From Myxococcus xanthus (GTDB lineage Bacteria > Myxococcota > Myxococcia > Myxococcales > Myxococcaceae), in the NCBI RefSeq assembly GCF_900106535.1, contig NZ_FNOH01000013.1, forward strand, positions 1 through 64,000: DNA of 64,000 nt, in the 5' to 3' direction. The notes under the pieces were generated by a model that made no database searches, was not told where the DNA came from, and worked only from the letters and a program-made list of their open reading frames with translations. Positions within the stretch are counted from its first letter, which is position 1. Every line of letters begins with the position of its first letter. This document shows positions 16,491 to 25,300 of this stretch, one piece after another. Both the position numbers and the translations under genes were made by a program.

Positions 16491-17252
16491 ATGTTCCGCC
16501 TTTCCACCGCGTCCTGTTCGCTCGCGCTGCTGCTGGTGTCCTCCGGTTGCTCCCACACGCCCACGGAGAAGGAGAAGCGGAGCGCCGAGATTCACTACGA
16601 CCTGGCGTTGCAGGCCCAGCAGGCCGGCGAGCTCCAGGATGCGCTGCGCGAGCTGCAGGTGTCGCTGAAGAACGACCCGGACTACCCCGACGCGAACAAC
16701 GCCATGGGCATCCTGCTGCACCTGGCGTTTCGCCGTCCCGACGAGGCCGTCAAGCACTACACCAAGGCACTGGAGGTTCGCCCCGACTTCTCCGAGGCGC
16801 GCACCAACCTCGCCAACGTGCACCTGGACCAGGGCCGCTACGACGACGCCATCAAGCTCTATGAGCTGGTCCTCAATGACATGCTCTACCCGACGCCCTT
16901 CATCGCCCAGGGAAACCTGGGGTGGGCGTACTACAAGAAGGGCGAGCCGGACCGCGCGGTGGAGAGCATCAAGGCCGCGGTGACGACCAACCCCAACTTC
17001 TGTTTGGGCTACAAGAACCTGGGGCTCATCTACGACGAGACGGGGCGCACCTCCGAGGCGTGCCGCCAGTTCACGCACTACCGCGAGAATTGCCCGGACG
17101 TGGCGGAAGCGTACATGCGTGAGGGCGTCTGCCAGGCGAAGCTGGGGCAGGTCGATGCGGCGAAGGCAGCCTTCGCCACCTGTGAGACCAAGGCGAAAGC
17201 TGGTGAACAGGTGCTGAAGGATGACTGCCGGAGGCTGCTGGAAAAGCTCTAG
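16491..17252 (+). CDS. tgl: Tgl, TPR outer-membrane lipoprotein (type IV pilus secretin pilotin)
   Basis: A 253-residue lipoprotein. The signal peptide ends in the lipobox SSGC, so the mature protein begins at Cys20. The rest is a chain of about six tetratricopeptide repeats, for example NNAMGILLHLAFRRPDEAVKHY and GNLGWAYYKKGEPDRAVESI. Size, lipobox and repeat layout match M. xanthus Tgl, which is needed for assembly of the PilQ secretin of type IV pili and hence for social gliding. Known biology: Tgl can be transferred between cells on contact, restoring motility to tgl mutants. It stands in a run with two unknown genes upstream and a RodZ-like gene downstream. Confidence 0.92.
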   Translation: MFRLSTASCSLALLLVSSGCSHTPTEKEKRSAEIHYDLALQAQQAGELQDALRELQVSLKNDPDYPDANNAMGILLHLAFRRPDEAVKHYTKALEVRPDFSEARTNLANVHLDQGRYDDAIKLYELVLNDMLYPTPFIAQGNLGWAYYKKGEPDRAVESIKAAVTTNPNFCLGYKNLGLIYDETGRTSEACRQFTHYRENCPDVAEAYMREGVCQAKLGQVDAAKAAFATCETKAKAGEQVLKDDCRRLLEKL

Positions 17253-17274
17253 CGCGTTGGGTATCTGGGGACCC

Positions 17275-17661
17275 GTGGACCACGTCGATTTCGGCAAATA
17301 CCTGAGCCAGCAGCGAGAGCTCCGAGGGCTCTCGCGTGACGACGTCGCGCGGGAGACCAAGATTCCTCCCACGCTCATCACCGCGCTCGAGGCCGGTCAG
17401 GTGGAACGGCTGCCCTCGCGCATCTTCGTGGTGAACTACATCCGCGCGTACGCGCAGGTCATCGGCATGTCTCCGGAAGAGGCCGTGCTGCGCTACGAGG
17501 AGGTGGACAAGTCCGTCCCGGCGCCATCTCCCGTGCAGTTGGAGCAGGAGCGGCGCAAGCGGGCCTACGTGGGGCTGTCCGTGCTGCTGGCGGCCCTGCT
17601 CCTGGGCGTGTACCTGTTCCTGGTGCTGAGCGGAAAGCTTCCCAATCCGCTCGCGCGTTGA
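17275..17661 (+). CDS. RodZ-like helix-turn-helix membrane protein
   Basis: A 128-residue protein with an N-terminal Xre/RodZ-type helix-turn-helix (about residues 6-70; FGKYLSQQRELRGLSRDDVA then TKIPPTLITALEAG), a linker, and one C-terminal transmembrane helix (about residues 99-121). RodZ-family proteins link MreB to the membrane through this helix-turn-helix, but this one lacks the usual periplasmic domain, so a regulatory role is also possible. The GTG at 17275 starts 22 bp after tgl. The next gene, recO, begins 9 bp after its stop, so the three are likely one transcript. Confidence 0.72.
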   Translation: MDHVDFGKYLSQQRELRGLSRDDVARETKIPPTLITALEAGQVERLPSRIFVVNYIRAYAQVIGMSPEEAVLRYEEVDKSVPAPSPVQLEQERRKRAYVGLSVLLAALLLGVYLFLVLSGKLPNPLAR

Positions 17662-17670
17662 AGCATCTCC

Positions 17671-18405
17671 ATGGAGCGATACGACGACGACGCGCTCGTG
17701 CTGTCCTCGGTGGACTATGGCGAGTCCGACCGGCTCGTCACCTTGCTGACGCGCGAGCATGGGAAGCTGACGGCCTTCGCCGCGGGCGCACGCAAGAGCA
17801 AGCGGCGCTTCGCCGGCGCGCTGGAGCCGTTCATGCGGCTTCGCGTGCACATCGTGGAGACGCGCGGCAGCACGGTGCGGCTGGACGGCACAGACATCGT
17901 CGCGGGCTTCTATGCGGCGCGCGAGGACCTGTCCCTGATTGCCCGGGCCTTGTACGCGGTGGAGCTGTGCCGCGAGCTGACGCGGGACCATGAGCCGCAG
18001 CCGGAGCTGTTTGCCCTGCTGGAGTCGTACCTGACGCGACTGGATGCGAAGGAGGCCGGGCCCACGTCGCTCTTGGCTTTCGAGCTGTCCGCGCTGGCGC
18101 ACGCGGGGTTGATGCCTCGGTTTGATTCGTGCTCGCTGTGTGGCGGCGCTCCGGGCGAGCGGCCTCGTTTCGACCAGGCCCATGGCGGCGCGGTGTGTGA
18201 GCCGTGTGGAGTCCGTGCTCGCGAGTCCGTGGCGGTGCCGGTGGCGCTGCTGTCGGGCCTGCGCGCGCTCCAGGAAGGGGCGCGCACGCCGCTCCCGCCG
18301 GAGCTGCGCGCGCGTGCTCGCGGCCTGCTCAACGTCTTCATTGCCCATCACCTGGGTCGCCGCCTCAAGAGCGTGGACTTCATGGCCCAGGTGGGCCTGG
18401 ATTGA
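17671..18405 (+). CDS. recO: DNA repair protein RecO
   Basis: A 244-residue RecO. The N-terminal OB-fold shows the family start DDDALVLSSVDYGESDRLVTLLT and the helical C-terminal half has a zinc finger (CSLCGG about residues 152-157 and CEPCG about 175-179). RecO loads RecA onto SSB-coated single-stranded DNA with RecR in the RecF pathway of gap repair. It begins 9 bp after the RodZ-like gene. Confidence 0.93.
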   Translation: MERYDDDALVLSSVDYGESDRLVTLLTREHGKLTAFAAGARKSKRRFAGALEPFMRLRVHIVETRGSTVRLDGTDIVAGFYAAREDLSLIARALYAVELCRELTRDHEPQPELFALLESYLTRLDAKEAGPTSLLAFELSALAHAGLMPRFDSCSLCGGAPGERPRFDQAHGGAVCEPCGVRARESVAVPVALLSGLRALQEGARTPLPPELRARARGLLNVFIAHHLGRRLKSVDFMAQVGLD

Positions 18406-18428
18406 CGAAGTTCGGAAGCGAGGGGCTC

Positions 18429-19424
18429 ATGCCGCCGCTGGATGTCGTGTGCTTTGGCGAGACGTTGGTGGACTTCCTCCCGGCGGCTCCAGGGCACCGC
18501 GTGCGCGACGTGCCCGCGTGGCATCCGTGCCCTGGTGGCTCGCCGGCGAATGTCGCGGTGGGGCTGGCCCGGTTGGGGCTGCGTCCAGCCATGCTGGGCG
18601 TGGTGGGCGCGGATGAGTTCGGGCACTTCCTTCGCGAGCGATTGGCGGCGGAAGGCGTGGACGTGAGTCACCTGCGCCAGACGGCGGAGGCTCGCACCGG
18701 GCTGGTGTTCATCTCCCTGGATGGGAAGGGCGAGCGCAGCTTCACCTTCTTCCGGACACGCTCCGCTGAGTTCCTGCTGGGACAGGCGGATGTCGACGCG
18801 GCGTTCCTGTCGGGGGCGAAGGCAGTGCACTGTGGTTCCAACTCGCTCCAGTGGCCGGAGGCGCAGGAGGCCGCGGTGCGGATGCTGGGGCTGGCGCGCG
18901 ACGCGGGCCTCATCGTGAGTTGTGACCCCAACTTGCGGCTGCACGCGTGGGAGGACACGTCTCTCCTGAAGGGCCTGCTGGCGCGGATGCTGCCGCTGTG
19001 CACCGTGGTGAAGCTCTCCGAGGAGGAGATTGGCTTCGTCACGGGGACGGAGGTGCCCCACGAAGCGCTGACGCGACTGGCCGCGATGGGCGTGCCGCTG
19101 CCCGTGGTGACGCTGGGCGAGCGTGGCGCGCTGCTGCAGTGGAAGGGGGAGTGCATCCACGTCGCGGCGCCGCAGGCGCGCGTCGTCGACACCACCGGTG
19201 CTGGCGATGGTTTCGTCGCGGGCCTGCTTCAGGGGCTGGTGCGCTGGTACGGCGGCGCTGGGGGGCTGCGTGATGCAACCGGTGAGGAGTTGGTGACGCT
19301 GGCCACGTTCGCGTGTGAGGTCGGGGCCCGTGTCGTGGAGAAGCTCGGTGCGGTGGATGGGCTTCCCCGGGCGGAAGTGCTGGCTCACGTCATGCCGTCG
19401 CGTCCGGACAGCTCTCGCGCATAG
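18429..19424 (+). CDS. PfkB-family carbohydrate kinase (fructokinase-like)
   Basis: A 331-residue ribokinase-fold sugar kinase. The first PfkB signature (PGGSPANVAVGLARLG, about residues 34-49) and the second (DTTGAGDGFVAGLL, with the catalytic Asp in GAGD) are intact. Members phosphorylate sugars such as fructose, ribose or 2-keto-3-deoxygluconate with ATP; the N-terminal CFGETLVDFLP is most like bacterial fructokinases. ATG 18429 follows GAGGGG. It starts 23 bp after recO, so it may be transcribed with it. The exact sugar cannot be fixed from sequence alone. Confidence 0.85.
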   Translation: MPPLDVVCFGETLVDFLPAAPGHRVRDVPAWHPCPGGSPANVAVGLARLGLRPAMLGVVGADEFGHFLRERLAAEGVDVSHLRQTAEARTGLVFISLDGKGERSFTFFRTRSAEFLLGQADVDAAFLSGAKAVHCGSNSLQWPEAQEAAVRMLGLARDAGLIVSCDPNLRLHAWEDTSLLKGLLARMLPLCTVVKLSEEEIGFVTGTEVPHEALTRLAAMGVPLPVVTLGERGALLQWKGECIHVAAPQARVVDTTGAGDGFVAGLLQGLVRWYGGAGGLRDATGEELVTLATFACEVGARVVEKLGAVDGLPRAEVLAHVMPSRPDSSRA

Positions 19425-19487
19425 TGCTGTGACGGTGGTGTCGTCGCGTCCGACGAACAATCTTCTGTTGTCGTGCGCACGGTTTGA

Positions 19488-19512
19488 CGCGGGCGCTTGC
19501 TTGGTGCCCGCG
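19488..19512. terminator. Hairpin between convergent PfkB and GyrI-like genes
   Basis: CGCGGGC (19488-19494) pairs with GCCCGCG (19506-19512) around an 11-base loop. It lies between the two convergent stop codons without a clear T-run on either strand, so it is only a possible bidirectional terminator. Confidence 0.35.
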
Positions 19513-19543
19513 CTCCTCGTTGACGGTACCTGGGAGAAGTCGC

Positions 19544-20032
19544 TCAGGGCGCCAGGGGCGTGAGCAGTTCGTAATCGAAGCGCTCGTACGGCGGGGTCAC
19601 AGGCTGTCGACGCTGGCCGTATCGCTCCAGCACGTAGGCGGCAGGGGCTGAGCGCCTGCCTTCCGACTGAAGCCAATTCGCCAGCCGGCCGTAGGCCGCG
19701 TTGATGGCGTCCGCCGTGCCCTGCACCGGTGTCATGGCGTAGTCGCGCGCGGGAATCGTGAGGGCCTTCAGGCCTTCTGGGACCCCGTCGAGGACTCGGA
19801 CCTCGGTGGTGGCCCAGTACTGGTAGACGGGGTCATCGCCCGGTTGCTCGTGGTCGCTGCCCGGCACGCAGCCATGGAACACGTCGCGGTCGACCACTCC
19901 GGGCAGTTCGTCCAGACGAGAGAGGTGCTCCAGCCACGCCAGCGGGACGCGGTGGCTCAGTTCGCTGCGCCGGCCGACCACCTTGATGCCCACCAGCTTG
20001 ATTTCATCTCGGGAGACGATGGAAACGTTCAT
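19544..20032 (-). CDS. GyrI-like / effector-binding domain protein
   Basis: A 162-residue protein resembling the stand-alone GyrI-like or AraC effector-binding domain: an early EIKLVGIKVVGRR strand and a YQYWATTEV segment, then PEGLKALTIPARDYAMTPVQG, a pattern found where these domains bind small amphipathic molecules. There is no DNA-binding part. The ATG at 20032 is preferred because GGAGGG lies about 10 bases upstream; a GTG six codons earlier is possible. Its start codon overlaps the proposed start of the rightward neighbour, an unusual arrangement. Confidence 0.72.
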   Translation of the reverse strand: MNVSIVSRDEIKLVGIKVVGRRSELSHRVPLAWLEHLSRLDELPGVVDRDVFHGCVPGSDHEQPGDDPVYQYWATTEVRVLDGVPEGLKALTIPARDYAMTPVQGTADAINAAYGRLANWLQSEGRRSAPAAYVLERYGQRRQPVTPPYERFDYELLTPLAP

Positions 20033-20444
20033 GGTTTCCGAACCCTCCACCTTGAAGCTGGTTCAACCTCAGAAGGAACTCGAGCGCCGCGGCATCCCCG
20101 TGCTGACGAGTGGTTACGTTCGCACACTCGACGTGGCGGACGGGCAACTTCTGGGCGAGGTGGGCTTTCGCATCAAATCCCGCAGGAGGCTGCCTCCCGG
20201 GAGCCGGCGGCAGGAGATGGCGCCGACCCTGTTCGCGACGCTGGAGTGTGCCGTCCGTGATGACCAGGCCGCGCATCGCGTGTTCCGCTTCCTGGCCGAA
20301 TTGGGATTCCGTCCCGATGGGCTTCACCTGGAGCGCTATCTGCCCGGTGTCGCCGACCGGTACCTCCTGATGCTGGGCGTGCAGCGCCTGCGTCCCGTGG
20401 TGGCGAACGGGGAAGGGGGCTCGTCCCCGATGGCCTCGGAATGA
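20031..20444 (+). CDS. Unknown protein, divergent from GyrI-like gene
   Basis: A 137-residue protein (ATG 20031) of mixed charge, with no signal peptide or membrane helix. The codon pattern (G/C third positions, GHL-type helices such as AAHRVFRFLAELGFRPDG) supports real coding. I do not recognise a domain. The start is uncertain: ATG 20031 shares two bases with the start codon of the leftward gene, there is no good ribosome binding site, and an upstream ATG (20019) or a later start is possible. It ends 4 bp before the OPT transporter gene, so the two are likely one transcript. Confidence 0.55.
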   Translation: MVSEPSTLKLVQPQKELERRGIPVLTSGYVRTLDVADGQLLGEVGFRIKSRRRLPPGSRRQEMAPTLFATLECAVRDDQAAHRVFRFLAELGFRPDGLHLERYLPGVADRYLLMLGVQRLRPVVANGEGGSSPMASE

Positions 20445-20448
20445 AAAG

Positions 20449-22317
20449 ATGGAACGGCCCATGTCTCAGCCCGTCCCCCAAGCTGCCTCCGAGGAAGTGA
20501 CACCGGCGCAGGCACCGCTGACGCTGCTGCGAATCCCAGGGGATTCCCCCGAGGCCCTGGACACCTTCTGGCTGCGCGAGGTCTTTCAGGGGGACCGGGT
20601 GCCACAGCTCACCCTGCGGGCGGTGCTGCTCGGAAGTGGCATTGGTGCCATCACCTGCGCGACCAACCTCTACGCGGGCCTGAAGATGGCCGTGGCCTTT
20701 CCCGTGGCCATCACCGCCGCGTTGCTCGCGCACACGGCACACGGAGCGATGCGGCGCGTGGCGCCGGGCGTCGCGGGTGCTCCGCTTTCGCCGCTGGAGA
20801 CGTGCTCTGCGCAGGCCGTGGCTTCGTCCGCGGGCTATGCGACGGGCGGCGCCCTGGTATCCGTTCAGGGCGCGTGGTTGCTCACGACGGGCAGTCATCC
20901 CCCCGCGTGGGCGTTGCTCGCGTGGACCTTCCTCCTGTCCGCGCTGGGCGTGCTCTTCGCGGTGCCCCTCAAGCGCAAGCTGGTGGACCATGAGCAGCTT
21001 CCGTTCGCCACGGGCACGGCCGCGGCGGCGACCATCCGTGCTCTTCACACCACGGGCGCGTCGTCCCGTCCGCGGCTGTCGATGCTGGGCCTGGGCGGAG
21101 GTATCGCCGCGCTCGTCACCCTGGTGCGGGATGGGCTGGGCCGCCTTCCCTACGTGTTTCCTTTCCCCGGAACGCTGAGCGGGATGTCGCTGGAGCGCCT
21201 GGGCTTTGGCTTCGAGATGAGTCTGCTTCCGCTGGGCGCGGGCGCGCTGCTGGGACTGCGGCTCACGGCGTCCTGGTTCCTGGGCGCGCTGCTCATTCAC
21301 GGAGTCGTGGCACCGCGCGTGTTCGCTTCGGGGCTGCTGCTTCCAGATGGAGACTTCCTCGCCTGGAGTCTCTGGCCCGGAACGGCGGCGCTCACCACCG
21401 CGTCGTTGTTGCACTTCGCGCTGGAGGGCCGCGTCCTGGGGCGCGCATTGAAGGGACTCTTCAAACGTCCCTCCGTGGCGCCCCATCCGGTGGACGCACT
21501 TCAGGTGCCGGGACGCTGGCTGTTGGCGGGCCTGGTCGTGTTGACGCCCGCCACGCTCGCCGTGGCCAAGGTGGGCTTTGGCGTTCCGCTGCCACACGCC
21601 GCGCTCGCGGTGGCGTTGTCATTCGTGCTGTGTCTCATCGCCTGCCGCGTCACGGGGGAGACGGATGTCACGCCCGTGGGCCCGCTGGGGCAGGTGACGC
21701 AGATGACCTATGGCGTGCTGCTGCCGCGCAACGTGGAGGCGAACCTCGCCACCGCGGGCATCACCGTCAACGCGGCGTCGTCCGCGGCGGACCTCCTCAG
21801 TGACGCGAAGACGGGACACCTGTTGGGGGCCCATCCCCGCCGCGTGTTCCTGGCGCAGCTCGTGGGTTGCGCGGTGGGGGCCGCCGCGGTGGTGCCGCTG
21901 TTCTTCCTGTTGGTGCCGGACCGTTCGGCGCTGGGGGGCGAGCGCTTCCCCGCACCCGCCGCCACGGTCACCGCCAGCATCGCCCAGGTGCTGGCTTCGG
22001 GCTTCTCGGGGTTGGAGCCGGGCACGCGCGCGGCGCTCGGTTGGGCCGCGCTCGCCGCCGCTGTCCTCACGCTGACGGAGCGACTGCTTCCCGAACGGGT
22101 GCGACACTGGGTGCCCTCGCCTCTGGGCATGGGCCTGGCCTGTCTGTTGCCGGCGTCCACGGCGCTGGGGTTCTTCCTGGGCGGGGTGGCGGCGGCCTTG
22201 GCCCGCAGGGCGAATCCAGGGGTGCAGGAGGGGCGGGTGGTGACGCTGGCCGCCGGCCTCATTGCAGGCGAAGGGTTGATGGGGGTTGTCATCGTCCTGA
22301 GCCAGGCGCTCTGGTAA
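20449..22317 (+). CDS. OPT-family oligopeptide/metal transporter
   Basis: A 622-residue polytopic membrane protein with about 14-16 hydrophobic segments. The N-terminal half holds QLTLRAVLLGSGIGAI and later segments LYAGLKM and GETDVTPVGPLGQVTQ, which are marks of the bacterial OPT family. OPT proteins import oligopeptides or metal chelates across the inner membrane, driven by protons. ATG 20449 or ATG 20461 (MSQPVPQ) may be the start. It follows the unknown gene by 4 bp and is followed 15 bp later by a large kinase gene. Confidence 0.85.
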   Translation: MERPMSQPVPQAASEEVTPAQAPLTLLRIPGDSPEALDTFWLREVFQGDRVPQLTLRAVLLGSGIGAITCATNLYAGLKMAVAFPVAITAALLAHTAHGAMRRVAPGVAGAPLSPLETCSAQAVASSAGYATGGALVSVQGAWLLTTGSHPPAWALLAWTFLLSALGVLFAVPLKRKLVDHEQLPFATGTAAAATIRALHTTGASSRPRLSMLGLGGGIAALVTLVRDGLGRLPYVFPFPGTLSGMSLERLGFGFEMSLLPLGAGALLGLRLTASWFLGALLIHGVVAPRVFASGLLLPDGDFLAWSLWPGTAALTTASLLHFALEGRVLGRALKGLFKRPSVAPHPVDALQVPGRWLLAGLVVLTPATLAVAKVGFGVPLPHAALAVALSFVLCLIACRVTGETDVTPVGPLGQVTQMTYGVLLPRNVEANLATAGITVNAASSAADLLSDAKTGHLLGAHPRRVFLAQLVGCAVGAAAVVPLFFLLVPDRSALGGERFPAPAATVTASIAQVLASGFSGLEPGTRAALGWAALAAAVLTLTERLLPERVRHWVPSPLGMGLACLLPASTALGFFLGGVAAALARRANPGVQEGRVVTLAAGLIAGEGLMGVVIVLSQALW

Positions 22318-22332
22318 CGTTCGTTTCACCCC

Positions 22333-25300
22333 ATGCGCTGTCCGGTCTGCCACCGCCGTCTCGCCCTCGGCGCGGTGTGTCCTGTGCATGGCCAGCGCGC
22401 TTCGTCGCCTGGCCCTGACGCCGAGCCCTTTCCGCTCCCGGACGTGCCAGGTTTGAGCCCCGCGGCCTTGCTGGGCTCGGGCGGCTTCTCACACGTCTTC
22501 ACCGCCTACCGCGAGGAGGATGGCCGTGAGGTTGCGCTCAAGGTGGGACGGCCGCCTCACCGTGACCGCTTCGTCCGGGAGGCCGCCGCGCTTCGCCGCA
22601 TCGGCGCGCCGACGACGCCCACGCTTCACCACTCGGGGGTTGTCCGAGGGCGGCCGTTCCTCGTCATGGAGCGGCTGCATGGCCAGACGCTCGCAGCGTG
22701 GATGGAGGCGTTGCCGGGCTCGGGCGCGGCGTCCGTGCCCCGCGTGCGCGAATTGCTCAGGGGTCTCTGCGCCGCCTTGGAGCGCGTCCATGCCGCGGGC
22801 GTGGCCCATCGCGACCTCAAGCCGGAGAACATCTTCCTGCGTGAGGGTGGGGCGCTCAGCCTGCTGGACCTCGGGCTCGCGCGCTTCCTGGACGCACCTG
22901 AAGACGGAGAGAGCCCGGAGCCCGAGGGCTTGACGCTCGTGGGGCAGCGGCTGGGCACGCCGTATTACATGGCACCTGAGCAGTGCCTGGACGCGCGCGA
23001 GGCCGGCGCCGCCGCGGATGTCTACGCGCTGGGCGTTCTCCTGTACGAGTTGCTCACTGGCGCGCCGCCGTTCATCGGCGGCGCCGAGGAGATTCGCCAC
23101 GGGCACGTCAGCCTTCGCCCCGCCCGGGTGTCGGAGCGCGCACCCGTGCCGACGGCGCTCGACGCGGTGCTGTCGCGGTGTCTGGCGAAGGCGCCCTCCG
23201 AACGTTTCTCGCGGGCTTCGGATGTGCTCGCCGCTTTCGATGCCGCGTGTACCCAGTCCCTGTCCATGGCTCCGCCAGAGGGCGCGCCCGCCGCGGTGCC
23301 CACGTCGTCCGGGCCTGGGGCCGGCGAGCGCTGGGTCGCGTTGCTGGGCGTCCGCGCGGACATTCCGGTCGATGTGCTTCGGCTGACCTTCGAGCCTCAG
23401 GGCGGCACGCTCGCGCGCGTCCACGCACGGGGCTATCTGGTCGCGTTCTCCGAGTCCCTGTCCGCCGAGGCCAACCTTCGCGCAGGCGCACTGGTGGCGC
23501 GCAAGCTGATGGAGGAGGGCAAGGCCGCCACCGTCCTACACCTGTCGCGGCTGCACGTTCTTCCGGGCGCCACGACCACGCGGGTCGCAGGGCCTGCCTT
23601 GGAATCCGCAGGAGACTGGTGGCCGGAAGACCTCTCCCTGGGAGAAGCGCGCGTCACTGCCTCCGCCGCGGCCAGGTTGGGGCCGGGCGCCATGGAGCAC
23701 TCGCCCGATGGCGCACGCCTGCGATTGCACGACGGGGGCGCGGCCACGTCCTCCGCGGATGCACCGCCCCTGTCGGGCCGCGATGCCGTCCTGGCGGCGC
23801 TGGAGGCCGAGGCGTCACGCTGCATCGAGGAGGGTGTCCCAGGGCTGTGCGTCCTCACGGGGGACGTGGGGCACGGCACGTCCCGCGTCCTGGAGGCACT
23901 GTCCACCCGGCTGGAGGCCGCGGGGCGGTGTCTTGTGGTGCGGCTCCGCGCGTCCGCTCCGGACGCCGCGTCCTCGGAGTCGCTGCTGGACGCGCTGCGA
24001 GCCACCGCCGAGCCGGCCCGTGTTGTCCAGGCCCCAACGCTTCCACTCGCGGATGCGCGACACGCAGCCGCGCGCTGCCTCGCAGAGGGACTCCAGCGGC
24101 AGGCCCAGGCGGCCCCTCGAGTGTTGCTCGTCGACGACGCGCACCTGGCGGACCCCACCAGCCTGGATGCACTGGAGGTCGCCACCTTGGCGGGTGTGCG
24201 TGCGCCACTTTGGGTCTGTGTCGCCGCGAGGCCCGCGTTGCTCGGGTTGAGACCGCACCTGGGCGAGCGCAGCGCCCGCGTCGCGCGAATCGCACTGCCG
24301 CCGTTGACGCCCGAGGCGAGCCGTTCCCTGTTGCTGCATCTGCTGCGCCCCGCCGAGCACGTCCCCGAGCCGGTGCTCGCGCGGTTGGAACAGCTGGCGC
24401 AGGGCGTCCCCTTGTCGTTGGTGGAACTCGCGGGTGCGCTGCGGGCCGCGGGGGCCCTGCGGGCGTCTCCAGGAGGCGGGTGGTACATCGCGCCGGACGC
24501 GTTGCTGGACGTCTCCGTGACGCCGCTCTTCGAACGACTCGCCGCGCGGGCGTTGGCCGGGCTCCCCGCGGCACACCGAGTCCTGGCGCGGCTTTGCGCG
24601 GTGCTGGGCACGGAAGTGGAGGTGTCCCGCGTGGATGCCGCCCTGCGACACCTGGAGCCGAGCGATGAGATGGCGCGCGTGACGTCGCTCGACGCGGGGG
24701 CTGGACTCCAGCGGCTGGCGCGCTCGGGGCTGTTGCGGCCCACGGCTCCGGGCCACTTCGCCTTCCGTCACCCCTTGCTGCGCGAGGCGCTGGAGGCGTT
24801 GCTGCCGGCGCCCTCACGGCGCGTCCTCCACGCCGCGGCGCTGCGTGCCACGCCCCGGGACGGGATGGCCGAGCGCCGTCGCTGGGCCCACCATGCCGCG
24901 GCCTGTGGTGCTCATGCGGAGGCCATCACCGCGTTCCTCTCGCTCGCGGAGTCCGCGCGCCGTGCGCACCTGTCCGTCGAGGCGGAGCAGCACTACACGC
25001 GCGCGCTCGCGTTGTTGCCGGAGGGAGACGTGGAGCGCCGTGCCCTGGCGTTGTCGGGGCGTGGGCGCGTCCGTCACCGGCTTCAGCGCTTCCGGGAGGG
25101 GCTGGCGGACCTGGGCGCGGCGCGGGCACTGGCCGTGGCCCGCGGTGACGAGGCCCAGCAGGTGGAGTTACTGCTGGAGGAAGCCACCGCCCGCGACTGG
25201 ATGGAGGACGTGGAGGGCTCGTCGGCCTGTACACGTGAGGCTCTGGAACGCATCGAGCGGCTGGATGATCCTCGCCTGGCCCTGCGCTGCTCGCTGGCCC

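Noticed and set aside
20173..21597. Long minus-strand frame opposite the OPT transporter gene
   Set aside because: It is rich in Arg, Gln and His, has no hydrophobic or domain pattern, and lies antisense to a clear membrane protein.
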